NCBI RefSeq assembly: GCF_022012435.1
Contig: NZ_JAKLUA010000025.1
Coordinates: 17,832-65,364, forward strand
Length of the DNA: 47,533 bases
DNA from: Bradyrhizobium zhengyangense
Lineage (GTDB): Bacteria > Pseudomonadota > Alphaproteobacteria > Rhizobiales > Xanthobacteraceae
Direction of reading: 5' to 3'
How positions within the stretch are numbered: the stretch's first letter is position 1; the number at the start of each line of letters is the position of its first letter. The position numbers and the translations under genes are program-made. Positions 14,739 through 22,867 of the stretch are shown one piece after another. The notes beneath the pieces are model-generated. The model saw only the letters and a list, made by a program, of their open reading frames with translations. It was not told where the DNA came from and ran no database searches.

Positions 14739-16018
14739 CCAGCCACCACGTCGCGCTGCCTCGGGGGGGCCTCAACGCGGTGCTAGATCTGCTTGCGTCA
14801 CTTGGAATTACAGTAACAATCGAAGATTGCCGTTTTTCCGGTGAGGCGATCCCACTTGCCTTCACTGGCTCGTTGCGGCCCGATCAGGAAAGCGCGATCA
14901 CAGCCCTATTGCCCCATGATACCGGCGTGCTCGCGGCAACGACGGCGTTCGGCAAGACGATCCTAGCCATCCGAATGATGGCCGAGCGTGGACGGAATAC
15001 ATTGATCCTCGTTCACCGCCGTCAGCTGATGGATCAATGGATCGAGAGGCTCGCAGCGTTCTCGACTATGTCGCGTGACGCGATCGGCATGATCGGCGGC
15101 GGTCGTCGCAAGCCGAAAGGTCAGGTTGACGTCGCCCTGATCCAGAGCCTGGTTCGCAAGGGAGAGGTCGATGATATCGTCGGCAATTATGGGCATCTCG
15201 TTGTCGATGAATGCCACCATTTGTCGGCGGTTAGCTTTGAACTGGTCGCGCGCCGCAGCAAGGCTCGCTACATCCTCGGTCTGTCAGCAACGGTTACGCG
15301 AAAAGACGGACATCACCCGATCATTGTCATGCAATGTGGTCCCGTTCGGCATCGCGTGGATGCACGAACCGAGGCAGCCAAGCGCCCATTCGATCACGTG
15401 GTGCGGGTCAGGGATACCAGCTTCCAACTTCAAGCCACATTGGGCACTCCTGCTCCTTCCATTCAGGATGTTCTCAAGGAGTTGGTTAATGATGAAGCGC
15501 GCAATGATCTGATATTCGATGACGTCTTGTGTACTTTGGAGGCGGGCCGCTCACCCGTCGTGATAACTGAGCGCACCGCCCATTTGGAGACCATCGCAAA
15601 GCGTCTTGAGCGTTTCGCTAGGCATGTGGTCGTATTGCGCGGTGGTCAAAGCGAGAAGCAGCGCCGCGACATCGCCGCGCGGCTCGCAGCAATTCCCCAC
15701 GCAGAGGAACGTGTCATCGTCGCGACCGGACGTTACCTCGGCGAGGGTTTCGATGATTCCCGCCTCGATACCCTTTTTCTTACAATGCCAATTGCTTGGA
15801 AAGGCACCCTCGCTCAGTATGCTGGCCGGTTGCATCGCCTCAACGACGCCAAGCGCGAGGTGATCATTTATGATTATGCCGACATGAGCGTGCCGGTTCT
15901 GGCCCGTATGGCTGCAAAACGCCGCACTGGCTATCAGTTAATTGGTTACAAGATATTGAGTGCGCACGATCTGTTTTCCGATCAGGTTGTCAAATCGAGC
16001 GCACTCGGTACGCATTAG
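14687..16018 (+). CDS. TOTE-associated superfamily 2 helicase half (second part of the same gene)
   Basis: The reading corrected for the missing base joins at about 14660 (FQNPEFYAAQAMRRSTHDKP). It carries superfamily 2 motifs in order: LRPDQESAI (Q-like), ATTAFGKTILA (Walker A, GKT), VVDECHH (Walker B, DECH), LGLSATVTRKDG (motif III, SAT), VATGRYLGEGFD (motif V) and QYAGRLHR (motif VI, QxxGRxxR). All key residues are present. An ATG at 14687 could restart translation of this half alone, but no ribosome-binding site is evident. DEAD/DEAH helicases fused to TOTE primases unwind DNA in an NTP-dependent way. A single base deletion in an A-run could be real or a sequencing error. Confidence 0.85.
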   Translation: MRRSTHDKPRIISCAELTSHHVALPRGGLNAVLDLLASLGITVTIEDCRFSGEAIPLAFTGSLRPDQESAITALLPHDTGVLAATTAFGKTILAIRMMAERGRNTLILVHRRQLMDQWIERLAAFSTMSRDAIGMIGGGRRKPKGQVDVALIQSLVRKGEVDDIVGNYGHLVVDECHHLSAVSFELVARRSKARYILGLSATVTRKDGHHPIIVMQCGPVRHRVDARTEAAKRPFDHVVRVRDTSFQLQATLGTPAPSIQDVLKELVNDEARNDLIFDDVLCTLEAGRSPVVITERTAHLETIAKRLERFARHVVVLRGGQSEKQRRDIAARLAAIPHAEERVIVATGRYLGEGFDDSRLDTLFLTMPIAWKGTLAQYAGRLHRLNDAKREVIIYDYADMSVPVLARMAAKRRTGYQLIGYKILSAHDLFSDQVVKSSALGTH

Positions 16019-16163
16019 CCAAGCGACCAAATAGTAAGAAGAGCGCGGGCGGAATTGCAAGAGGCCGCAAAGGGCGCGGATTTTGTGGGTGGATATCGCC
16101 AGCTTTGAAAGGAACGAGACCAGCTTCCGGCTATCATTGCAAATGATTCGCGGAGGCGCCTCG

Positions 16164-17762
16164 ATGAGCCGAGCCCAGCAAAAATTCACGACGACGGATG
16201 AGCATGCGAGACGAATTGCGCGGGCGATCGGCAAGGGTCGACCGCCCCCTTTTAATGATTCCTTCGATCGGTACTGCGAAAGCTCCCCACGCGAAATCTT
16301 TGCCGCCTTCACGGGCGCGGCTCGCCACATGCCTCCCGCCGGCCAGGATGAGCCGCTTGCGATCGGTTATCTGTTTCTGCTGCAGCGGCTGCTGGAGCAT
16401 CTACGTTATCGCACCGATCGGGGCTACGCGGACGCAAGCCAGCTGATTGCGGATTTTCAGGCGGACGTCGTCGCGCAAGTCGAGGCAGGAAACGTCGATG
16501 GGCGCGTGCTCGACTTCGTGGGAGGAGCCCTGCATCAGTCGAAAATCCCCGCATCGCCGCAGTTTGCCGCGGCGTCGGCAAAGCAGCCCGTCGATCGGGA
16601 CGAGGACGGACCGCTTCCTGCCGACGCCCACAGCGCTCTCGCCGGCATCCTGGAAGCCTGTGACGGCGATCCGTTCATGACCGTCGGAGCGCTAACGGAA
16701 AGCGGTCATTCCATGCCGGAGGACGCCCGCGGCGCTCTGGCCGGCGCCTTGGCGCTTGCTGGCATCCCCAATGCGCGCAGCGCCGCGGTTCTGTTCCTGC
16801 TCGATCCAAATCCGACGGTGCGCCGCGCGGTTGCCGGAGCGCTTGCGCAAGTCGGCGCCTCGCTGACGCCGACAGAGGTTCGGCGGTTGATCGCGATGCG
16901 CAATTGGCGTCCCGAGAACGAGCGGGCCGAAGTCGACGCGATCATCCGCAAGGCGCGGGCGGCTGGGATCGATTGCGCGCCATGGGAGGCGGGCAGCGTC
17001 GAGGCAATCGTCGCTACCACCGTCGATGGCGCCGCAACGCAGGGATTCCTACTGATATCCCCGGTCGAACGGAAAAAGCGGATATCGTCGGTCCTGACCA
17101 AAGGCGGGATTACGGATGCCTGGAGCGGCGAGCCGGAATCGCGCCGCCGGATCGAGATGAGCCTTGTCGCTGCCGGGATGGACGCCCCTACGCTTGCCGT
17201 ATCCCGTTCCTATCTCGACCGCACCGTGGCGCACCACCTGGCGCTCAGCATCGAGAAACGGGAAGCGCCGCCGCTCGGCCTGCTCCAAGTCGCCGAAACG
17301 ATCGGCGGTGCCGATTGGCAACCCGCGCGCATGGCCTTTGGTGAAACGCTCGCCGGGCTAATCGCCGAGGTCCCCAAGGCGATGTGTGAGCCCGCCACGC
17401 TCGCATCGGTGTTGCGGAAGAGCAACGAACTTGCCGAGCTGGAGGCTGTCGCACAATCCTGGTTCGAGGACGACCCGCAGGTCGCTCAAGCTGTGGAGCG
17501 CGCCCGCGGCCGTGATCGCGCCAAACTTGCGACCTATCTATTGCAGAGCGTCATTGCGCGACATCGCGATAGATGGGCCGACGTTGTTTTGCGTACGGCC
17601 CTATGGATGCGCGAGGCTCCTTCGGAGGCCGGCCTGTGCTGGCGCCAGCTCGCGATCGTTGCAAAAGCGCTCGCCGAAGGACGGGATATGACCGAGATCG
17701 GATTGATGCGCGATATCGCATTGCGGACGATCGCGGTGCTCAGGGACGCTGGGCGGATATGA
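16164..17762 (+). CDS. HEAT-like alpha-helical repeat protein of unknown function
   Basis: 532 residues from ATG 16164, with GGAGG seven bases upstream (16152-16156); the frame is open further 5' but without a signal. The sequence is almost entirely helical. Residues ~150-260 show HEAT-like repeats (ARGALAGALALAGI, NPTVRRAVAGALAQVGASLT), and later helices read ISPVERKKRISSVLTKGG and DRAKLATYLLQSVIARHR. No catalytic motif, signal peptide or membrane segment is visible. It is codirectional with the primase-helicase, 145 bp after it, and lies inside the same palindromic boundaries. It may be a scaffold or sensor for that system. I do not recognise a named family. Confidence 0.7.
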   Translation: MSRAQQKFTTTDEHARRIARAIGKGRPPPFNDSFDRYCESSPREIFAAFTGAARHMPPAGQDEPLAIGYLFLLQRLLEHLRYRTDRGYADASQLIADFQADVVAQVEAGNVDGRVLDFVGGALHQSKIPASPQFAAASAKQPVDRDEDGPLPADAHSALAGILEACDGDPFMTVGALTESGHSMPEDARGALAGALALAGIPNARSAAVLFLLDPNPTVRRAVAGALAQVGASLTPTEVRRLIAMRNWRPENERAEVDAIIRKARAAGIDCAPWEAGSVEAIVATTVDGAATQGFLLISPVERKKRISSVLTKGGITDAWSGEPESRRRIEMSLVAAGMDAPTLAVSRSYLDRTVAHHLALSIEKREAPPLGLLQVAETIGGADWQPARMAFGETLAGLIAEVPKAMCEPATLASVLRKSNELAELEAVAQSWFEDDPQVAQAVERARGRDRAKLATYLLQSVIARHRDRWADVVLRTALWMREAPSEAGLCWRQLAIVAKALAEGRDMTEIGLMRDIALRTIAVLRDAGRI

Positions 17763-17882
17763 GTGAGCCGCAGACGCGTCTTGCGCCGCCTATTCGCCAA
17801 GTTGGGGGACGTGGCAAGGGAAGGTGGCACTCTCAACCGTATCGATCGTCAAAAATTATAAAGCAATTTCAATTACATTTAA

Positions 17883-17943
17883 GTTCGCAGTTTTATTCTG
17901 AATGGCGCGCCATTTTGCCACCATTCGGAATAAAACTGCGAAC
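17883..17943. repeat. Right 61-bp palindrome of the cassette
   Basis: Arms 17883-17905 and 17921-17943 (23 bp, one mismatch) surround the centre CGCGCCATTTTGCCA. Same orientation as the left copy, from which it differs at only a few positions. Both are followed within about 25 bp by GGATCGGCCGA, so homology extends outward. Confidence 0.85.
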
Positions 17944-18072
17944 CTTTTGAAGCAAACACGGATCGGCCGACTGCCGCACAGCTTCGCAACTCTTACTCTT
18001 GCCCGATCGCGATCTTTGCCTACAGCGAGTGAAGCGCCCTTAGACACCTATCTCGTTGTCCCATCCTTTAAA

Positions 18073-19172
18073 CTACACAAACAAGACGTCATTGGCATGG
18101 GCCAGCAACGTCTTAAGCGAGGTGTGCTGCAGCTCGATCGTGTGCGTGGGATCCGTTGCAATCATGACGCTGGAACCGGACTGCGTCACGTCGGCACTGG
18201 CCAGCAGGGCCTGGACTGTAGCGAATTGTGCAAACAGCGAATGATCGAGCTCAAGAATATCGTGCGGATTGGCCCCGGTCGTCGCGACATGGAAGTCGGT
18301 GATCACGGCGTGGCCGAACCCAGCCTTGAAGACGAAGGTGTCGCCGCCGCCCGGCCGGTGATGATGTCGTGGCCGGCACCAGCCTCGAACACATTGGCGC
18401 CTGACGATCCGATCAGCCTCTCATGGCCGGAGCCGGCGATAACGTTCTCGATCGAATTCACGATGCTGAATCCGATCTGGCCGCCGACGAGCAAACCTTG
18501 CGCGAGGTTTGCGGTCACGTTGCCGGGAATCCGCGAGAGATCGAGCGTATCGCTGCCCGGGCCGCCATTGAGGAAATGGAATTGAAAATTGCCGCCCGGG
18601 GTCAATGTGATCGTATCGTTTCCGGCGCCGGCGCTGACAAGGATGTTGCCTTGGGAAATGGTGATGTGATCCGCGCCGGTCGTGCCCGTGACGCTCCGTT
18701 GGGTGCTCGGGGCATTGATCTGATTGTCGAGTGCGAATGTCGAAACTGTGCTGGTGACTAGGTTGCCGGCCAGGTCTGTATCGGTCGCGTTGATGAAGTG
18801 CGTGCCGCTGCCCACCAGCGCGATCTGCTCGGACCAATGGCCGGTGGCGTCGACGGTGACCGACCCTCCGGTACTCGAATTGTTATCGAAAAGCTGGACC
18901 TGGGTCCCGGCCTCTCCGGTTCCCGAAACGGTCAGAAGCGGATTTGCCACCTGCGCATCCGGGGTGGTGATTGCGACCTTGGGGCCGACTGAGTCGTAGG
19001 TGAAGGTCAGACTCGCATTACCGGTACCGGCGGCGTTGGTCTCGCTCGCGACAATCGTGTGTGTTCCCTGCGCCAGGTTGGCGGGCGTGAAGCTCGGTGG
19101 CAGAACGACGACGCGATAGCGAAGGCCCAGCATGAGACCTATCAAGACTGTATAGGCAGCGAGCATCGTCAC
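18073..19172 (-). pseudogene. C-terminal remnant of an Ig-like/RTX calcium-binding adhesin, frameshifted
   Basis: From about 19110 the minus strand reads FTPANLAQGTHTIVASETNA, then an Ig-like repeat (VAITTPDAQVANPLLTVSGT) and RTX-type nonapeptide-like blocks (GNDTITLTPGGNFQFHFLNG, GSGHERLIGSSGANVFEAGA). At about 18350 the GGCGGCGGC run shifts the frame. The restored reading GGDTFVFKAGFGHAVITDFH continues to HTSLKTLLAHANDVLFV and a stop at 18073, the usual end of such proteins. The ~20 residues before 19110 (MLAAYTVLIGLMLGL) do not fit the family, so the 5' part was lost and replaced. Intact relatives are large type I-secreted surface proteins. A link to the PKD protein at the left edge is possible but not shown. 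Confidence 0.75.
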
Positions 19173-19599
19173 GTGGAGAATCCAACTGTCCCGCCAAGCT
19201 ACGCCCGCGCATCTAATACTGATTTAAATAATCAGGCAAAATTTCTCATGTTGGTTGCGTTGGCGTGCATCGCGAGCCTTCGCGAGCTCTCATGCAATGC
19301 CGCGTTCGGGAGGGGGCTCTGTGGCCTTCGCATCCTGAGATACGACTTGGCATCTCCTGCCTCGGAACGAATGCGTCGTGCCCACGTTTAGGACTGCATC
19401 ATGTCCGCTCCCGATGCGGGACGTGAGCATTGAAAGGAATCCGTTAAGCCGTAGTTATCCATCTCCGCTCAAGCGCCGCTGTCGCCGTCGAAAATGCGGG
19501 AGTCCGTAAAACTATAGCAATCGGCTTGAGCTGGAGGAAACAGGCTCCGAAGTCAAATGCCCTCGTGGAGCCCGCAAGAGGCTTGCGACGGGGGCGTTA
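19173..19599. other. Intergenic region with no clear gene
   Basis: About 430 bp with only short overlapping frames on both strands and no recognisable motif. It lies between the broken adhesin tail and a small membrane protein gene. Confidence 0.4.
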
Positions 19600-19893
19600 A
19601 TGTCTACTAGCAATCGCATTTTGACCGATTTCGCCGTGCCTCCGGGCAGGGATGCCGTGGACGGCCTTGCAGCGATCGCTGCGGCGCTTGACCGCGGGCT
19701 CGATGCTGCGCCTCATTCGCGCGGACAGAAATCGCTCGATATCCTCGCCATCGTCTGCGGCTGGGCTGTGCTTGTTTCGGTCGTGCTGCACCCCGAGCTG
19801 CAGCTCGGCGCCATTGGACTCTGTGCTGGCTTCATGGTCGTGCGCACGGCATTTCGCAGTGCATTCGGCGCGCGAGAGCCGTCGTACCTTTAA
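19600..19893 (+). CDS. Small membrane protein of unknown function
   Basis: 97 residues from ATG 19600. An N-terminal amphipathic part (VDGLAAIAAALDRGLDAA) is followed by two predicted membrane segments, ILAIVCGWAVLVSVVL and LGAIGLCAGFMVV, and a short basic tail. It converges on the nfrB-like gene, whose stop lies 29 bp beyond. Codon use is consistent with the neighbours. There is no strong ribosome-binding site and no recognised family, so it is only a likely gene. Confidence 0.5.
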   Translation: MSTSNRILTDFAVPPGRDAVDGLAAIAAALDRGLDAAPHSRGQKSLDILAIVCGWAVLVSVVLHPELQLGAIGLCAGFMVVRTAFRSAFGAREPSYL

Positions 19894-19921
19894 ACCAGTT
19901 CGAATAACATCCTGAGCGAGA

Positions 19922-21424
19922 TCAGGAAGCGCCGGGCGTGTCCGCGGCCGCATCGGGCGGGATGGGGAGTTGAAGTTCGCCCATCTGGATCGGATAAGAG
20001 TGCGACGTCTTGTCCCAAACCAACGGTTTCCCGGACAGGCGATGACTGGTGTAGATGCGAACCGCGCGCCACGTCGCAAAAAAATTGACGAAGTTGCCGA
20101 CGATGAGCCGCGGCGCCGACATCAGGGCGTGTCGCAAATTATAGATCATGCCCGTAAAGATCATGCGATTTAACAGGCGCCAGATCAGGAATGCGAAGGT
20201 CACCCAAAACAGCGTCCTGACCCATTCGGACGACAGCAATGTATAGGTCAGTTCGAGGTTCGAGTCGAAAAACCATCGAAACATTTCGAAGGCAATCAGA
20301 TTGGCCATCGCAAAATACGCGAGCATCACCGCCGGGCTCGTAATCACGCCCTTTCGATCCCGCGCCAGGAAGTACTTCGTTCCGAACGCGCCCTTCCAGC
20401 CAATTTCCTCGGAGCCCTGAAAGACGATCCCCAACAGCCACCGTGCGCGCTGCCGATAGGCGGCCTCCAGCCCAGTGGGAAAGAACTCGCGTGTCGCAAT
20501 CGGGAGGCTCCGATGCAGGATACCGGGGGCGCCGGCATCGATGTCGATATCGATGGCGTAGCTCGCGGGATAGGCGACGAAAGCCGACTTGAAGCCAAGT
20601 TCGGAGACGCGGAACGCGATGTCATAGTCTTCAGTGAAGGATGCGACACGGAACGCTTGGCCCTGGTTCTTGTCGACGAGGTGGAGGATAGCCTCTCGGC
20701 CGAAGCAGGCGGAAACGCCGGCGCAGGGAATGACGCCTGAGACGCGTTGCCGGACTTCGAGATCCTTGGTGTGCATTTCCGCAAACTCGTCCATGTAGAT
20801 TCCGCCGATCAGGGACAGAATGGGACGGGAGAACGAATAGACCGGAAGCTGGACGAAGTCGTAGATCTCGACGAGCTTGTTGAAGAGCTTCAATTCCAGG
20901 GGATGGATGAGATCCTCGGAGTCATGCATGACCATGCCGGCAAATTGAATGCCGTGCTCCGCCTCGAACATGAAGATGTCCGACGTGATCTGGTTGAGGC
21001 AATCCGCCTTGCTGGTTGGACCATCGCGAGGGACCAGCACCATGTGGATATTCGGATAGAGGCTCTGCGCCTTGCGTATCTCGTCCTGGGTCAAGGGGTC
21101 ATTGAGATAGACGCCGACGAAATAGTGAGCCTGCCGATAACGAAGCAGCCGCGAATTGGACGACAGCATCGAGAAGATCACATCGTGCTCCTTCCAGCAC
21201 GGGATCATGATCGCAAGCGGCCGCTCCGGCAGCTGCTCGAGAAGCCCGACGTCGGGTAATTCGCTCGACTTCGTCTTCGTCGTACCGAACAGCTTGCCGC
21301 TCCAGTACAGCAGATCCACCAGAAGATCGTCGAAGCTGGAAATGGCGATGATGATGCCCGCCGTGAGCATCATGATTTCGATCACATAGAGATATTCGAG
21401 CAGGAAGCCATTCAGATTTGGCAT
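19922..21424 (-). CDS. nfrB: NfrB-like membrane glycosyltransferase (GT2)
   Basis: The 500-residue protein has two N-terminal membrane segments (YLYVIEIMMLTAGIIIAISS) and a processive family-2 glycosyltransferase domain at ~75-345. Motifs are nucleotide-binding IMIPCWKEHDVI, the DxD-like MHDSEDLI, the general-base ED in SFTEDYDIAF, and QRARW (the QxxRW signature of processive enzymes) near residue 340. Further membrane segments follow at ~370-450. The layout matches the glycosyltransferase half of NfrB, the inner-membrane synthase of the E. coli N4 receptor glycan, but E. coli NfrB has an extra C-terminal c-di-GMP-binding MshEN domain that is absent here (500 against ~745 residues). It lies 3 bp after wecB, which would make its donor sugar, so the pair is one operon. 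The polymer is inferred. Confidence 0.8.
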   Translation of the reverse strand: MPNLNGFLLEYLYVIEIMMLTAGIIIAISSFDDLLVDLLYWSGKLFGTTKTKSSELPDVGLLEQLPERPLAIMIPCWKEHDVIFSMLSSNSRLLRYRQAHYFVGVYLNDPLTQDEIRKAQSLYPNIHMVLVPRDGPTSKADCLNQITSDIFMFEAEHGIQFAGMVMHDSEDLIHPLELKLFNKLVEIYDFVQLPVYSFSRPILSLIGGIYMDEFAEMHTKDLEVRQRVSGVIPCAGVSACFGREAILHLVDKNQGQAFRVASFTEDYDIAFRVSELGFKSAFVAYPASYAIDIDIDAGAPGILHRSLPIATREFFPTGLEAAYRQRARWLLGIVFQGSEEIGWKGAFGTKYFLARDRKGVITSPAVMLAYFAMANLIAFEMFRWFFDSNLELTYTLLSSEWVRTLFWVTFAFLIWRLLNRMIFTGMIYNLRHALMSAPRLIVGNFVNFFATWRAVRIYTSHRLSGKPLVWDKTSHSYPIQMGELQLPIPPDAAADTPGAS

Positions 21425-21427
21425 GGA

Positions 21428-22615
21428 CTACGATGCATATTGAAGAGGAACGATCGTCGCATCCTGCCGCTCTTGAGCGGTCGAGAAATGTCGATAAAGC
21501 GCGTCGACGATCCTTCGGCTGGCATGTCCGTCGCCATAGGGAAACACCGGACGAGCCATTTGGGTGTATTTTGCCGGGGATTTGTGAAGCGCGTAGAGCG
21601 ATTTGAAGACGCCCTCGCGGGAGGTGCCGACGAGCTCGACGACACCGGAGGCAACGGCCTCGGGACGTTCCGTGAGATCGCGAAGCACGAGCACAGGCTT
21701 GGCAAGGGCCGGAGCCTCCTCTTGCAGACCGCCGCTGTCGGTGACGACGCACCACGCATTCTGGATCGCGGCAACCATATCGCGATATCCGAGGGGTTCG
21801 ACGAGATGGATTCTCGGATTGCCGGAGAGGATCTCGAGGGCCGCGTCGCGTGCATTCGGGTTGGGATGAACCGGGAAATAGACCCCCACGTCCGGCGTCA
21901 GATCGACGAAGGCGCGAACCCCTGTCAGCGCATCCCGCAATTTCGGACCGAAGTTCTCCCTGCGATGCGCAGTCAGCAAAATCATCCGGCGAGTTCCGAA
22001 CTCGGCCGGCGGCGGCGGCCTAGTCGCTGCGACCTCCAGCAGTGAATCGATCACCGTATTGCCCGAGACATGCACCCGGTCCTTCGGTACGTTCTCGTCG
22101 ATCAGGTTTCGGGCCGCAGCCGAGGTCGGCGCGAAGTGCAGCGTTGCAGAAACCGCGATGGCCCGCCGATGAAACTCTTCGGGGAACGGCGCATCCAGTT
22201 CGGACGTTCGCAATCCGGCCTCGATGTGTGCGTAGGCAATCTTCTGATAGAAAGCGGCGACCGAGGCTGCATAGGCCGTCGTGGTGTCCCCCTGGGCGAT
22301 GACACAGTCCGGGTTTTCTTCGACGAAAATGCGGTCCAGCCGCTGGATCAGACGGCTCGCGACCTGCGCCGGGCCGGATGAGGCATCGCGATGGCGGATC
22401 GTAATATCGGGCGTCAGGCCGAACTCGGCGAGAGTTTGGCCAAGCAGGTCGCTCTGCTGGCCGCTGGCGACGATCTTCACGCGGGCCCAGCTCGTGTCGC
22501 GCAGGCGACGAATGAGAGGCGCTACCTTGATGACCTCCGGGCGGGTACCGACGACAATTAAAAAGGTCCGACAAGGACTAGAGCGGGAAAATTGAACCTG
22601 AGGCGGGTGATGCAT
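21428..22615 (-). CDS. wecB: UDP-N-acetylglucosamine 2-epimerase (non-hydrolysing)
   Basis: The 395-residue enzyme interconverts UDP-GlcNAc and UDP-ManNAc. Family motifs are present along the whole length: VVGTRPEVIKVAPLIRRL (N-terminus), YAHIEAGLRTSELDAPFPEE (~130-150), LLTAHRRENFG (~235), and TDSGGLQEEAPALAKPVLVL with DLTERPEAVASGVVELVG (~315-350). Length agrees with bacterial WecB. ATG 22615 is the first start in frame; no Shine-Dalgarno is visible and the first ~15 residues are not conserved, so a later start is possible. It is directly upstream of the nfrB-like gene on the same strand, which suggests that the product feeds ManNAc into that synthase. Confidence 0.9.
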   Translation of the reverse strand: MHHPPQVQFSRSSPCRTFLIVVGTRPEVIKVAPLIRRLRDTSWARVKIVASGQQSDLLGQTLAEFGLTPDITIRHRDASSGPAQVASRLIQRLDRIFVEENPDCVIAQGDTTTAYAASVAAFYQKIAYAHIEAGLRTSELDAPFPEEFHRRAIAVSATLHFAPTSAAARNLIDENVPKDRVHVSGNTVIDSLLEVAATRPPPPAEFGTRRMILLTAHRRENFGPKLRDALTGVRAFVDLTPDVGVYFPVHPNPNARDAALEILSGNPRIHLVEPLGYRDMVAAIQNAWCVVTDSGGLQEEAPALAKPVLVLRDLTERPEAVASGVVELVGTSREGVFKSLYALHKSPAKYTQMARPVFPYGDGHASRRIVDALYRHFSTAQERQDATIVPLQYAS

Positions 22616-22867
22616 GCATTAGCCCAAAAATCGACGTGCTAGCGCCGCCGAATTTGTGCCGCGCAAGGCCTGGTTTGATGTCTCAAGGTTAAATCCAAAA
22701 CCAGCTTAAACTGAGCGGCTGCGCCAGACAATTCATGTTTCGGTATTTTTCGCCCAATTCCAAAGGATTGACGGAGAGGGTAAATATTGTCGGTCCGGTT
22801 GGACCAGGAATCGGACCAGCGATGGTCCCGATCCCAGCCTTGCCACCAATGCCTGTCCTCTGCCGAC

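Larger units (their letters stand above)
13364..17943 (+). mobile_element. Palindrome-bounded cassette with TOTE primase-helicase and HEAT-like gene
   Basis: A 4.58-kb unit has at each edge a near-identical 61-bp sequence in direct orientation, each itself a 23-bp-arm palindrome. Both genes inside run rightwards. No integrase or transposase frame is present inside, so if it moves it would need an enzyme from elsewhere, like a mobile insertion cassette. TOTE primase-helicase genes are known as parts of mobile or conflict systems; the palindromic boundaries are seen directly; mobility is inferred. Confidence 0.6.

Noticed and set aside
22792..22828. GGTCC/GGACC inverted repeats between cyclase and wecB as a terminator
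   Set aside because: Several short alternative pairings, no T-run on either strand; not convincing.
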